Below are positions 16,471 through 24,655 of a DNA stretch of 64,000 bases, piece after piece (the first letter of the stretch is position 1; each line of letters opens with the position of its first letter). The position numbers and the translations under genes are program-made. Origin of the DNA: Halapricum desulfuricans (GTDB lineage: Archaea; Halobacteriota; Halobacteria; Halobacteriales; Haloarculaceae); the NCBI RefSeq assembly GCF_017094505.1, contig NZ_CP064787.1, forward strand, positions 2,418,001 to 2,482,000, in the 5' to 3' direction. The notes below the pieces were generated by a model. It did no database searches, was not told the origin of the DNA, and worked only from the letters and a program-made list of their open reading frames with translations.

Positions 16471-17121
16471 TCAGCAGTCCCGCGACTGGGAGATGAACTC
16501 GAGCATCAGTTTCGCCTCGGCGGACTTGAGCCGTCGCGAGAGGGCGGACTTCGAAATGTCGAGTTCGTCGGCCATCGAGGCCATGTCGACGTCCCCGTCA
16601 CGGGCGTAGTATCCGCGGGCAACCGCGAGTTCGACGGCCTCGCGTTGCTTTTCAGTCAGGACTGAGAGATCACAGAGAACGGTCGAGTCGCCGATCAGTT
16701 CCGGACTCACGCCGACCAGCCGTTCGATATCGAGGACGTAACCGAGGTCCTGAATCGAGTCGACGAGGTCGGGGATCGTCTCCCGCGAGTCGGGGTAGAC
16801 AGTCACAGTGATCGAGTCCTCGTCGGCGTCGACGACGTGGGGAACACACCCGTGCTGGTGAAACACCTGCGAGATACAGTCTTGCCCCATCTCCTGGCGG
16901 GTCTGGAGGACGCTGACGTCGTCGTCCTCACGGGTGACGATCGTCGCCCGGCACTCGCCGTGCATCTGTTGGAGGTCGACGTTTTCGACGTCGCCCGTGA
17001 CACGCGTCAGCGGACAGTCGCCGCCGACGTACACCCGGAGCATGACCCACAGGTCCCGCGTCTCACCGGGTTCAATCTCCGCGGGGTCGGTCACGGACTC
17101 GAACGCCGGGGCGTCTGACAT
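16471..17121 (-). CDS. HTH-10 (bacterio-opsin activator-like) transcriptional regulator
   Basis: 216 residues. The C-terminal HTH of the Bat-type family is LTEKQREAVELAVARGYY, then MASMADELDISKSALSRRLKSAE. The N-terminal half is a haloarchaeal sensory-type domain with several Cys (GDCPLTRV, GECRATIV, GQDCISQVFHQHGC), and the very C-terminus has a further Cys (SRDC). The Cys/His content could suit redox or metal sensing, but this is inference. The gene is divergent from a 27-codon small membrane ORF. The target is unknown. Confidence 0.88.
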   Translation of the reverse strand: MSDAPAFESVTDPAEIEPGETRDLWVMLRVYVGGDCPLTRVTGDVENVDLQQMHGECRATIVTREDDDVSVLQTRQEMGQDCISQVFHQHGCVPHVVDADEDSITVTVYPDSRETIPDLVDSIQDLGYVLDIERLVGVSPELIGDSTVLCDLSVLTEKQREAVELAVARGYYARDGDVDMASMADELDISKSALSRRLKSAEAKLMLEFISQSRDC

Positions 17122-17236
17122 CGATCGCCCGTTAGGACTGTGAGTGTAAAGGGGTGTCGTAGCCGGTCAGTTCCGCGCTGTCGGCTATGACGTGAAATCT
17201 CAGGACACCTGAGTCAGCCGCGGCGAGAAATCCGTG

Positions 17237-17320
17237 ATGTCAGACGACGCACTCACCCTCGAAATGATCGGGGTCGTCGCGCTCGCGGTGGCTCTGCCGG
17301 TCGCATTGCTCGTACTGTAG
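17237..17320 (+). CDS. Putative 27-residue single-span membrane peptide
   Basis: An ATG at 17237 opens a 27-codon frame ending TAG at 17320. The peptide has an acidic start (MSDDALTLEMIG) and one hydrophobic helix (VVALAVALPVALLVL). Codon use is like the neighbours. The coding potential of so short a frame is weak evidence, but the layout is a plausible small membrane protein. It is divergent from the HTH-10 regulator and convergent with the USP gene. Confidence 0.45.
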   Translation: MSDDALTLEMIGVVALAVALPVALLVL

Positions 17321-17389
17321 TGAATCGGCAGTGCGGCGAGTCGAACTCCGAGGGCACACACAGCCGGCAGCTGCAGTGTGTCCTCGCAG

Positions 17390-17893
17390 CTAGCTCTCCT
17401 CGTCGGCACGGACTGTCACAACAGGCACGTCGGCCATCCGGACGACTTTCTCGGCGATACTGCCCAGCAGGTACCGTTCGATCCCGGAGTAGCCGTGCGT
17501 TCCCATCACGATCATGTCCGCGTCCTCAGCGTGGTCGAGGATGACCTCGTGGGGTGCACCTTCCTGCACGACAGCCCGAGTGTCCACCGACCCGAGTTGG
17601 CTGGTGACTTCGTCGACGACGGCCTCTGCGCGTTCCCGCTCGTGTTCGTGCATGTCCTCGGCCGTTTCTCGATGACCGATCATCCCTTCCCCACCGCCTT
17701 CCTGATGACCGACCATCCCCGGAGCCCGTCTCTTGTCGGGGTCGTCGCCGAGCCCCAGCGCGGGCTGAGTCGTGTCGAGCACTGACAGCACATGTACCGT
17801 CGCGTCGTACTGTTCGGCCAGATCGCGGACGTGCTCGAGCGCCGCCATCGCTCCGGGACTTCCGTCCGTCGGATAGAGGATATCGTCGTACAT
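17390..17893 (-). CDS. Universal stress protein with His/Met-rich insert
   Basis: 167 residues of UspA fold. The start MYDDILYPTDGSPGAMAALE and the ATP-binding GTHGYSGIERYLLGSIAEKV loop (G-2x-G-9x-G-S) are intact. An unusual insert between about residues 57 and 85 holds two GM(V/I)GHxE units and a DMHEHERE stretch, rich in His, Met and Glu. This could bind a metal, but that is inference. A very AT-rich stretch (17941-17975) upstream could hold the promoter. Confidence 0.9.
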   Translation of the reverse strand: MYDDILYPTDGSPGAMAALEHVRDLAEQYDATVHVLSVLDTTQPALGLGDDPDKRRAPGMVGHQEGGGEGMIGHRETAEDMHEHERERAEAVVDEVTSQLGSVDTRAVVQEGAPHEVILDHAEDADMIVMGTHGYSGIERYLLGSIAEKVVRMADVPVVTVRADEES

Positions 17894-17996
17894 TGTACCT
17901 CCCCGAGTTTCCGGGGCTGAAAGTACAACCCCGATGAAGTTATCATCATCTTATTATAACTATTATATATCATAGTTCACACGTCGCCGAGTGCGA

Positions 17997-18950
17997 TCAC
18001 TCGATCGGGATCCGATGCCCGGAAAGCGAGTCGGTCCCGGCGCGGTCGAGCAGTCGGTCGATCCGGTCGTCCATCGGCGGATGCGTAGAGAGCAGCCGCG
18101 TCAGGGGTCCGTCCTCGTCACCCCGGACGTACAGCGTCGCCAGCAGTCCCCGTTCGCGTTCGCCGGCGCGCTGGATCTTCCGGAGAGCGCGCGCGAGCGC
18201 CAGCGGCCTGCCGGTCACCTCGACGGCCCGGTCGTCGGCAGCGAGTTCCCGCCGACGAGAGTGAGCACGGACCAGCATCGTCAGTCCCAGCACCAGCACT
18301 GTCACGCCCAGACTCACCCACTGATAGACGAGCATGAGCGGATTCCGGCTCCAGGTATCGGGTCGACCACTGATCCACGCCCAGCCGCGCGCGATCCCAG
18401 TCACCACGAGCAACAGCGGCAACAGCGGGATCATGACCAGCCCGACGAGCGTCCGGAGCGCGCTGTAGGCGACTGTCTGCACGAGGGCGTCGTAGCGCTC
18501 GAGATGGGCGAGTTCGTGTGCGAGGATCGCCTCGCGCTCGTCGGAGGTGAGCATGCGAAGCAGCGACAGATCGAACACGATCACGCCCGAGTTGAGCCCG
18601 CCGAGGGCGAAGGCGTTCGGCACGCCCAGCCGGGCGACGACGACGCGCGGACGGTCGACGCCCATCGACGACTGGAGGCGATCGAGCCGTCGGAACAACT
18701 GCGGGGCGTGGCGGTGATCGATCTCGACCGCGTCGAGCCCGGCGAGTAACTGCCGCGTCCCGAACCGGTAGCTGAGGTAGGCTGCGAGCACGGTCATTGT
18801 GCTGATCGTCACCAGCGCCGTCGCGAGGTCCGGCGGGGAACGGACCAGAAAGACCACCAGTTCGTAGACGAGGACCGCCGCCGCGACGTAGACGATCAGC
18901 AGCGACACGCCGATCGCGATCATCGCCGTCCGCAACGCCGACCGGTTCAT
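17997..18950 (-). CDS. htpX: M48 family zinc metalloprotease (HtpX-like)
   Basis: 317 residues starting MNRSALRTAMIAIGVSLL; longer in-frame extensions upstream overlap the transporter gene in another frame and are rejected. Two N-terminal membrane helices come first. The zinc motif is HELAHLERYDALVQ (HExxH, about residues 140-144). Two more membrane segments follow, then the third zinc-ligand region RRRELAADDRAVEVTG. It is an integral membrane protease of protein quality control, with active site in the cytoplasm. It lies downstream of a DMT transporter on the same strand with a 74-bp gap. Confidence 0.92.
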   Translation of the reverse strand: MNRSALRTAMIAIGVSLLIVYVAAAVLVYELVVFLVRSPPDLATALVTISTMTVLAAYLSYRFGTRQLLAGLDAVEIDHRHAPQLFRRLDRLQSSMGVDRPRVVVARLGVPNAFALGGLNSGVIVFDLSLLRMLTSDEREAILAHELAHLERYDALVQTVAYSALRTLVGLVMIPLLPLLLVVTGIARGWAWISGRPDTWSRNPLMLVYQWVSLGVTVLVLGLTMLVRAHSRRRELAADDRAVEVTGRPLALARALRKIQRAGERERGLLATLYVRGDEDGPLTRLLSTHPPMDDRIDRLLDRAGTDSLSGHRIPIE

Positions 18951-19024
18951 GCCGATATCTCGGTTCGGTAAGCGCTTATATTCCGCGGCAGGTTCGCGGA
19001 CGGATCCCGGAAGCGACGCTCCGG

Positions 19025-19945
19025 TTACGTCGGTGCGGCCTCGCGCCAGCGATCGAGCTCCCGGGCCAGTGCCCGCCGTTTCAGCAGGACGAACCCGGCG
19101 AAGATAAACAGGAAGCCGACGCCGGTCGCGGCGTCGATGACCTCCCCGAGGAAGGCAAATCCGACCACCGCTGCCACGACCGGCGCGAGATAGGAGACGA
19201 GGTTGATCTCGACGGGGCCGAGCCGGTCCAGCAGATCGAAATACACCAGGAACCCGACCGCACTGGCGATCAGCGAGAGATACCCCAGTGCAGCGATCGC
19301 TCGCGGCGTCCAGTCGATCGCTGCGGGTGATTCCCCGAGCAGGGCAACCGACAGCACGTGCATGATGATCGCGCCGCCGACCATCGACCACGCTTCCAGC
19401 GTCTCGATCGGCAGACCGGCGTCGAGCCACCGGAGGAGGACGCTCCCGAACGCGAACGAGAGCGCGGCACCGAAAACGAGGCCGACCGAGACCGCGTCCC
19501 GCCCGAAGAGGTTCGCCGGATCGGGGCGCACGAGGACGGCCACGCCGACCAGCCCGAGCAGGAGGCCGGCGATCCCGACCGACGTCAGGCGCTCCTCGGG
19601 GAGCAACAGCCGGGCGAACCCGGTCGTGAGCACGGGCGAGAGACTCACCACGACGGCGGCGGCAGCGCTGGTCGTCCCCTGCTCGCCGACGAACAGCAGC
19701 GCGTGATAGCCCGCGATGAGAAAGACCGATCCGACCGCGACAGCGGCCCACTCGCGGCGCGTCCGCGGTCGCCATCGTTCGACGGCAAGGACCGCGTACC
19801 CGAGCACGAGCGCGCCCGCGACGTCGTAGCGAATCGCCGCGAACAGCACCGGCGGGATGTCCGCCAGTCCGGCCTTGATCGCGACGAAAGCGCTCCCCCA
19901 GACGATCGACAGCACGACGAACAGCAGGGCGTTTCGGTATCGCAC
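19025..19945 (-). CDS. EamA/DMT superfamily permease
   Basis: 306 residues with ten predicted membrane helices in two EamA repeats (SIVWGSAFVAIKAGLADIPP in the first; GLVFGAALSFAFGSVLLRWL in the second). It is probably a metabolite or amino-acid-type exporter, substrate unknown. It ends upstream of the M48 protease and starts 2 bp after the end of the CBS gene on the same strand, suggesting an operon: CBS, DMT, M48. Confidence 0.9.
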   Translation of the reverse strand: MRYRNALLFVVLSIVWGSAFVAIKAGLADIPPVLFAAIRYDVAGALVLGYAVLAVERWRPRTRREWAAVAVGSVFLIAGYHALLFVGEQGTTSAAAAVVVSLSPVLTTGFARLLLPEERLTSVGIAGLLLGLVGVAVLVRPDPANLFGRDAVSVGLVFGAALSFAFGSVLLRWLDAGLPIETLEAWSMVGGAIIMHVLSVALLGESPAAIDWTPRAIAALGYLSLIASAVGFLVYFDLLDRLGPVEINLVSYLAPVVAAVVGFAFLGEVIDAATGVGFLFIFAGFVLLKRRALARELDRWREAAPT

Positions 19946-19947
19946 AG

Positions 19948-20442
19948 TTAGACGGCGACGTCGTGTTCGCTGAGCGTCCGGAGCACGTCCTCGCGGGAGA
20001 TTATTCCGACGAGTTCGCCGTCCTCGACGACCGGGAGGCGGTTGATGTCCCGGTCCGGGTCCGCCAGGTGGCCGATGACTGTCTCGACGGTGTCATCAGG
20101 AGAGACCGTCACGACGTCGGTGACCATCACCTCTCGGATCGGCTTGCCGGCGCTTTTCACGAGGTCGACGCCGACGTCGAGGTCGCTCCAGGAGAGGTCG
20201 ACGCTGTAGGTCAGCGTCTCGATGAACGGCGGGAACCCGACCGGGATCCACAGCCGTCGATCCGACGGCTGGAAGAGATCGACCAGGTCCGTTTCGGTGA
20301 CGATTCCGACGACCGCCCCGTCTTCGACGACCGGGAAGCCGCTGAAGTCGGCTTTCGCGAGTCGGGTCAGCACGTCGCTGACGTCGTCGTCGGGAGCGAC
20401 CGTCTCGACCGGGCTGGTCATGATCTCTCGGGCGGTAACCAT
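19948..20442 (-). CDS. CBS-domain protein
   Basis: 164 residues from MVTAREIMTSPVETVAPDDD; an in-frame ATG at 20538 would add a non-conserved leader. Two CBS repeats are present (about residues 8-58 and 100-160), each with the pattern GFPVVEDGAVVGIVTETDL or RLPVVEDGELVGIISREDV. They likely bind an adenosyl nucleotide. There is no fused enzyme domain, so a regulatory role is assumed. It heads a probable three-gene operon. Confidence 0.9.
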   Translation of the reverse strand: MVTAREIMTSPVETVAPDDDVSDVLTRLAKADFSGFPVVEDGAVVGIVTETDLVDLFQPSDRRLWIPVGFPPFIETLTYSVDLSWSDLDVGVDLVKSAGKPIREVMVTDVVTVSPDDTVETVIGHLADPDRDINRLPVVEDGELVGIISREDVLRTLSEHDVAV

Positions 20443-20587
20443 ACGTCGGCCAACGACCGGCCGGCCCGTATGCGTTCCGGTGGGTATCGGACCAGCCGTC
20501 CGCACGCAAACGCGTCCGGATCGATCAGGTGCGTGCAAGGGCTGCGTCGAGCCACAGATTTAGGTAACTGGGTGACGAACGACCGGT

Positions 20588-21211
20588 ATGGCCGCATACG
20601 GCCGGCCGTCACTTCGAGACCTGTTCGACGAGTCGCCGACGCCGCACATCGCCCACCCTCCTCGCACTCATCACCGGGACTTCTATGTAGCGACCGACGG
20701 GTCCTTCCGGAAAGACAGTGGCGGACTCGGCGTCGTCATCGAGACGCGCGACGGGGAGTGTGTCGCCCGCCTCGCGCTCGACCAGCCCGTGCCCGACAAC
20801 AACGTCGCCGAGTACCGGGCGCTGCATCTCGGGCTGGACGTGCTCGCGGAACGGACGCCTCCCGACGCCCGCGTCGGCGTCCTGATCGATCACGATCAAC
20901 TGGCCAGCAACGTCAACGCGGCCGTCCTCGACGCCTGCCGACCGGCGGCCACGTCGCCGCATCAACTCGTCGTCCCGCCGGCGACGACCAACCACTGGCG
21001 CGGCATCCGGGCTCGGATCAACGGGTTCGGCGAGATTCGCGCGGCACGGATCGCGAGTGGCGACAACCCCGCCCACCCCCTCGCGAACGCACCCGGCGAG
21101 TACGCACACGTCAACGACGGCCCCGACCGATGTGTCCGGCCCGAACCGCTTTCGTCCGGCGATCGGTCCGTGCCACCGCCCTCGCGCTCGGACCGCGGCG
21201 CGAGCGACTGA
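20588..21211 (+). CDS. RNase H-like (reverse-transcriptase-like RNase HI fold) protein
   Basis: 207 residues. The core is DFYVATDGSFRKDSGGLGVV (first catalytic Asp), NNVAEYRALHLGLDVLAE (Glu) and LIDHDQLASNVNAAV (Asp), giving the D-E-D set of a ribonuclease H fold. The terminal part contains GDNPAHPLANAPGEYAHVND, where a fourth acidic residue would lie. The last 35 residues are low complexity. It may cleave RNA-DNA hybrids. The gene is divergent from the CBS operon. Confidence 0.82.
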   Translation: MAAYGRPSLRDLFDESPTPHIAHPPRTHHRDFYVATDGSFRKDSGGLGVVIETRDGECVARLALDQPVPDNNVAEYRALHLGLDVLAERTPPDARVGVLIDHDQLASNVNAAVLDACRPAATSPHQLVVPPATTNHWRGIRARINGFGEIRAARIASGDNPAHPLANAPGEYAHVNDGPDRCVRPEPLSSGDRSVPPPSRSDRGASD

Positions 21212-21282
21212 TCGATATTTTTCGCGGGTAGAGCAGCCGCTTCCGGCGGAGGCGGCGAAAAAACGTCACGTCGAGTCGTCGG

Positions 21283-22437
21283 TCAGTTCTCCGAGCCGTC
21301 GGTGGACTCGTTGAACTCCTCGGCTTCCGGCATCTCGGCGTCCATCTCGTCGATTACCTCGTCGGGGTCTTTGATTTCGGCGTCGTCGGCACCGTGCTTG
21401 ACGGCTTCGGCCTGATCCTCCATCTGTTCGACGTCGACCTCGGCTTCCTGGTCGATCTGTCCGAGAATTTCCTCGATGTCGTCCAGTCCGAGCATCTCGC
21501 GGGTCTCCTCGTCGAACTCGAGCCCTTCGAGCTCGTGGCCGTTGGTCCGGGCGTCGGAGCCGGTGAGGTGCTTGCCGTAGCGGCCGACCAGCGACGTGAG
21601 TTCCTGGGGCAGGACGAACTTCGTCGACTCGCCCTTGCCGATCTCCTCGAGGGTTTCCATACCGCGTTCGATGACGGCACGTTCGCCCATCGATTCGGCG
21701 GATTTGGCCCGCAGGACCGTCGAGATAGCGTCACCCTGGGCCTCGAGGATCTGGCTCTGCTTTTCACCCTGCGCGCGGATGATGTTCGACTGTTTCTCAC
21801 CCTGGGCTTCCTCGACGGCAGAACGGCGTTCACCCTGGGCTTCGAGGATCATCGCGCGGCGGCGACGCTCGGCGGAGGTCTGCTGTTCCATCGCCTGCTG
21901 GACGTCCTTGCTCGGGTTGACTTCCCGGACTTCGACGCTCTCGACGCGGATCCCCCACTCGTCTGTCGGTTCGTCCAGTTCCTGACGGATCTTCGAGTTG
22001 ATCTGCTGGCGCTTGTTGAGCGTGTCGTCCAGTTCCATGTCCCCCAGCACTGCGCGCAGCGTCGTCTGGGCCAGATTCGACACCGCACGCTTGTAATCGT
22101 CGACCTGCAGGAACGCCTTCTTGGCGTCCATGACCTTGATGTAGACGACGGCGTCGGCGGTCACCGGCGAGTTGTCTCGCGTGATCGCTTCCTGGCGCGG
22201 GACGTCGAGCGTCTGGGTACGCATATCGAAGCTGTAGGTCTTCGAGACGAACGGCGGGACGAAGTTGATCCCCGGTTCCAGCAGCTTTCGGTACTCCCCA
22301 AGCACGGTGAGGGCTTTCTTCTCGTATGCCTGTACAATGACGACCATCTGCCAGACGACCGCAACGGCGATGGCTAGAACAACCAGACCGATCAGTGGCA
22401 AAGTACCAATCAACTGTAGCGGGACCAGTTCGAGCAT
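21283..22437 (-). CDS. SPFH/band-7 (stomatin/prohibitin-like) membrane protein
   Basis: 384 residues. An N-terminal membrane anchor (about residues 10-32) precedes the band-7 domain (KALTVLGEYRKLLEPGINFV, RTQTLDVPRQEAITRDNSPV). A coiled-coil built from repeated EAQGE(K/R)(Q/R)S units spans about residues 195-240. An extended acidic C-terminal tail (EAEVDVEQMEDQAEAVKHG and on) follows. Band-7 proteins form large membrane scaffolds. No NfeD partner is visible next to it, which is unusual for bacterial relatives. Confidence 0.92.
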   Translation of the reverse strand: MLELVPLQLIGTLPLIGLVVLAIAVAVVWQMVVIVQAYEKKALTVLGEYRKLLEPGINFVPPFVSKTYSFDMRTQTLDVPRQEAITRDNSPVTADAVVYIKVMDAKKAFLQVDDYKRAVSNLAQTTLRAVLGDMELDDTLNKRQQINSKIRQELDEPTDEWGIRVESVEVREVNPSKDVQQAMEQQTSAERRRRAMILEAQGERRSAVEEAQGEKQSNIIRAQGEKQSQILEAQGDAISTVLRAKSAESMGERAVIERGMETLEEIGKGESTKFVLPQELTSLVGRYGKHLTGSDARTNGHELEGLEFDEETREMLGLDDIEEILGQIDQEAEVDVEQMEDQAEAVKHGADDAEIKDPDEVIDEMDAEMPEAEEFNESTDGSEN

Positions 22438-22786
22438 GCGTCCGGGGCTTAGGTCGACCCGATAAAAAGTGTTCGGTGAAAAACACAGGATCGTATCTGG
22501 AGGAAGACAACAGACGGCAGCGCGACGAAAACGGGCGCTTCAGCGACACCGGCCTTGACCGGGCTAGAATCGCGTGCCACCCTACAGGAGGGGCAGGCCG
22601 AGTGACTCGGGGCCGTTCAGAAGTCGAAGGTTTCCGTGATGAGCGCGGGACTTCGCCCCGCGAACGACGCGAGCGCCGTGAGCAGATGACGAGACGCCTT
22701 GGCGTTTCGAACCACTTGACCCGGGGTGGTTCACGGCCCAACAACAATAGTATCCCGACCTGATGGCCACCTTGTGTTCCGCTGGC
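22438..22786. other. Gene-free 349-bp region with hairpins, possible mobile-element scar
   Basis: No convincing gene. Two clear hairpins lie near each other: GCGGG-ACTTCG-CCCGC (around 22642-22657) and GAGACGCC-TT-GGCGTTTC (around 22691-22708). On the minus strand, short frames here translate to fragments (for example RGAKSRAHHGNLRLL) that I recall seeing repeatedly beside transposon ends in haloarchaea. A decayed IS200/IS605-type right end is one guess; a structured ncRNA is another. Confidence 0.35.
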
Positions 22787-22969
22787 TCACGACGCCTGTT
22801 CAGGCGGGCGCGAGCGCCGCACCACATCCACGAGCTTGAGCGCGGCCATCAGCGGAAGCAACGGTAACAGCAAGAGGGCGACGCCGAGCGCGATGACGTA
22901 TCCCACGATGTCCATATGCAGTACCTGTTTCGCGCCGCTGACCCGTGCAATCGTGTCTGCCATGCCCAA
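22787..22969 (-). CDS. Small membrane protein, 60 residues
   Basis: One or two hydrophobic segments (IVGYVIALGVALLLLPLLPL) lie near the middle, followed by a basic-then-polar tail (VVRRSRPPEQAS). A start at the second Met (22963) is equally possible. The protein resembles haloarchaeal short membrane proteins with a D-x-x-GY-x-hydrophobic pattern; no function is known. It lies 33 bp downstream of another membrane protein gene on the same strand, so co-transcription is possible. Confidence 0.6.
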   Translation of the reverse strand: MGMADTIARVSGAKQVLHMDIVGYVIALGVALLLLPLLPLMAALKLVDVVRRSRPPEQAS

Positions 22970-23002
22970 TACTACGGCGTCGGAGAAGAATAGTTTTGTG
23001 GG

Positions 23003-23611
23003 TTACCGCAACCGGCCGAGGAGTCCGGGTTCGGGATCGCTACCATCGCTATCAGAAGACTGAAGATACGCGTACAGGCCGATCTGGATCGCGATCCCGG
23101 CGACGAAGACGCCGTACAGCCACGGCGAGACGAACGCGTCGAGGAGCTCGGCGGCGTCGGTCACGTCGTCTATCGGCGGTGTAAACGCCAGCGAGACCAG
23201 CGCCGCGCCCCAGGCCGCTGAGACGACGAGCACGATGAGCCTCCTGAGCAGCCACCCAGCGACTGCCCCGGCGAGCAGTCCCACGAGTACCAGCGGGTCG
23301 GCGAGCGTCGCCGGCCGAGCAAGCGATCCGCCGGACGCGTACAGTCCGATCGCCAGCCCGCTGACGGCACCGGCCGCGAGGATCGCCATCCGGTAGGCCG
23401 AGAGCACGAGCCAGATCCCGACGATCGTGCCGACGACCGCCGAGCCGAGAACGAGCATCCAGTCCCCGGTGAGATTCGTCCCGATCAGGACGCCGCCGGC
23501 CGCCCCGAGCAGTCCGCCGAACCCGTACAGCGCCTTCCGGTAGACGAAGATTCCCGTCGTCGCCAGCACGAGTCCGACCGCGATCAGGATCGCGTCGAAC
23601 GCGAGTGTCAT
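23003..23611 (-). CDS. Polytopic membrane protein (DUF4203/TMEM198-like)
   Basis: 202 residues from MTLAFDAILIAVGLVLATTG; the ATG at 23743 would add 44 non-conserved residues. Six or seven hydrophobic helices are rich in Gly and Ala, with RKALYGFGGLLGAAGGVLIG near the start. The pattern is like the DUF4203 group but this is not checked. The C-terminal tail is polar (SSDSDGSDPEPGLLGRLR). It is divergent from the lysW-like gene. Confidence 0.7.
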   Translation of the reverse strand: MTLAFDAILIAVGLVLATTGIFVYRKALYGFGGLLGAAGGVLIGTNLTGDWMLVLGSAVVGTIVGIWLVLSAYRMAILAAGAVSGLAIGLYASGGSLARPATLADPLVLVGLLAGAVAGWLLRRLIVLVVSAAWGAALVSLAFTPPIDDVTDAAELLDAFVSPWLYGVFVAGIAIQIGLYAYLQSSDSDGSDPEPGLLGRLR

Positions 23612-23701
23612 ATGCTCACAGGGGCGACCAGTCACAAAAAACCTGTTCGCCGATCGAGATTCGACCGTTTGATAGGGGTCCGACCCGACTGTCCGGGTGC
23701 T

Positions 23702-23866
23702 ATGGCAACTTGTCCCGAATGCGGTGGCGACGTGGCGCTGCACGACGACGTCGAGATCGGAGAGATTGTCGACTGCTCGACCTGCGGCGCGGAACTTGAG
23801 GTCGTCGCGGTCGATCCCGTCGAACTGGAACCCGCCCCGGAACTCGAAGAGGACTGGGGCGAGTAA
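23702..23866 (+). CDS. lysW: LysW-type amino-group carrier protein (orphan)
   Basis: 54 residues from MATCPECGGDVALHDDVEIG; an upstream in-frame ATG at 23612 is rejected as the added residues are not LysW-like. It has two zinc CxxC pairs (CPEC at 4-7, CSTC at 26-29) and the C-terminal EDWGE tail whose last Glu carries the substrate amino group in lysine/arginine synthesis through LysX/ArgX. None of its usual partners (lysX/argX, lysZ, lysY, lysJ, lysK) is in this window. Confidence 0.88.
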   Translation: MATCPECGGDVALHDDVEIGEIVDCSTCGAELEVVAVDPVELEPAPELEEDWGE

Positions 23867-23913
23867 CGACGATTCCCGTCCTGTCGACGGTTTTCCCGCG
23901 ACGAGGCGACGCC

Positions 23914-24627
23914 CTACAGCTCGGCGTCGCGCCCGTCGTCAGGCTCTGTTCCGGCAGTTCCGAGACGCGCACAGTACCGGACGTCGCTTTCGGGATCGAC
24001 GAGGTGGGTCCGCCGACAGAACGCCTCGACCGGTTCGCCGGTTGCGGCGACGAACCCGTCCTCGAGTAACTCCCGTCGCCGTTCGAGACTCCCGAGTCGT
24101 TCGTCGCCCCAGAAGTACGTCGTTCGTACGCGCAGGCACGCGTCGGTATCGTTGACGAAAAACGACCGCTCGACGCGCGCCTCGCCCGCGCAGTGTGTCC
24201 CCTCATACCGGAGGGCTGCCCCCTCTTCGACCGTGACCGCCGTCGCCGGCTGAAACGTCGATTCCACGTCGGTCTCCGGGAGTGGGTCGGTCGCTTCGGC
24301 CGCAGTGTCGAGACAGAACCGGACGTCCGTCGCCGGCGCTTCGAAGTGGTGGTTGCGGCAGAACCGCGCCAGCGGCTCGCCCGTGTGTCGGAGCCGGTCG
24401 CCGTCGAGCAGCCAGCTTTCGGTGACTGTCGTCACTTCCGTCCCGCCGTCGATGTAGACCGTTTCGACGTTGAGAATCCCGTCTTCGACGTAGTAGGTGC
24501 GTTCGACGGTCGCGCGGTCGTAGTGGTGTGTCCCTCGAAACAGCGGCCGTTCCGTCGTCCCGGTGGTCTCGAGGGGCTCGAACTCGGAGTCGATGTCCTC
24601 GCTCGGCGGTTCGGCTGACTCCATCAC
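23914..24627 (-). CDS. Unidentified protein with internal duplication
   Basis: 237 residues. Two halves are clearly related: residues about 32-105 (GTHHYDRATVERTYYVEDG ... GEPLARFCRNHH ... DVRFC) and about 143-219 (GTHCAGEARVERSFFVND ... GEPVEAFCRRTH ... DVRYC). Each carries conserved Cys and His in the same order, hinting at metal binding or a disulfide. No membrane segment or signal peptide is seen. No family is recognised. It converges on lysW and lies 28 bp from the GNAT gene stop. Confidence 0.7.
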   Translation of the reverse strand: MMESAEPPSEDIDSEFEPLETTGTTERPLFRGTHHYDRATVERTYYVEDGILNVETVYIDGGTEVTTVTESWLLDGDRLRHTGEPLARFCRNHHFEAPATDVRFCLDTAAEATDPLPETDVESTFQPATAVTVEEGAALRYEGTHCAGEARVERSFFVNDTDACLRVRTTYFWGDERLGSLERRRELLEDGFVAATGEPVEAFCRRTHLVDPESDVRYCARLGTAGTEPDDGRDAEL

Positions 24628-24655
24628 CTTATAGTGGAGCGGCGACGGTGAAAAG

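Noticed and set aside
17997-19775. A 592-residue reading of the M48 protease with a long N-terminus
   Set aside because: The first 275 residues overlap the DMT transporter in another frame and are Arg-rich. The natural start is MNRSALRTAM at 18950.
22438-22786. A C/D-box guide RNA (GTGATGA seen near 22637)
   Set aside because: A C-box-like GTGATGA is present, but the next CTGA (in CCTGATGG) is more than 100 bases away; spacing is wrong for a C/D RNA.
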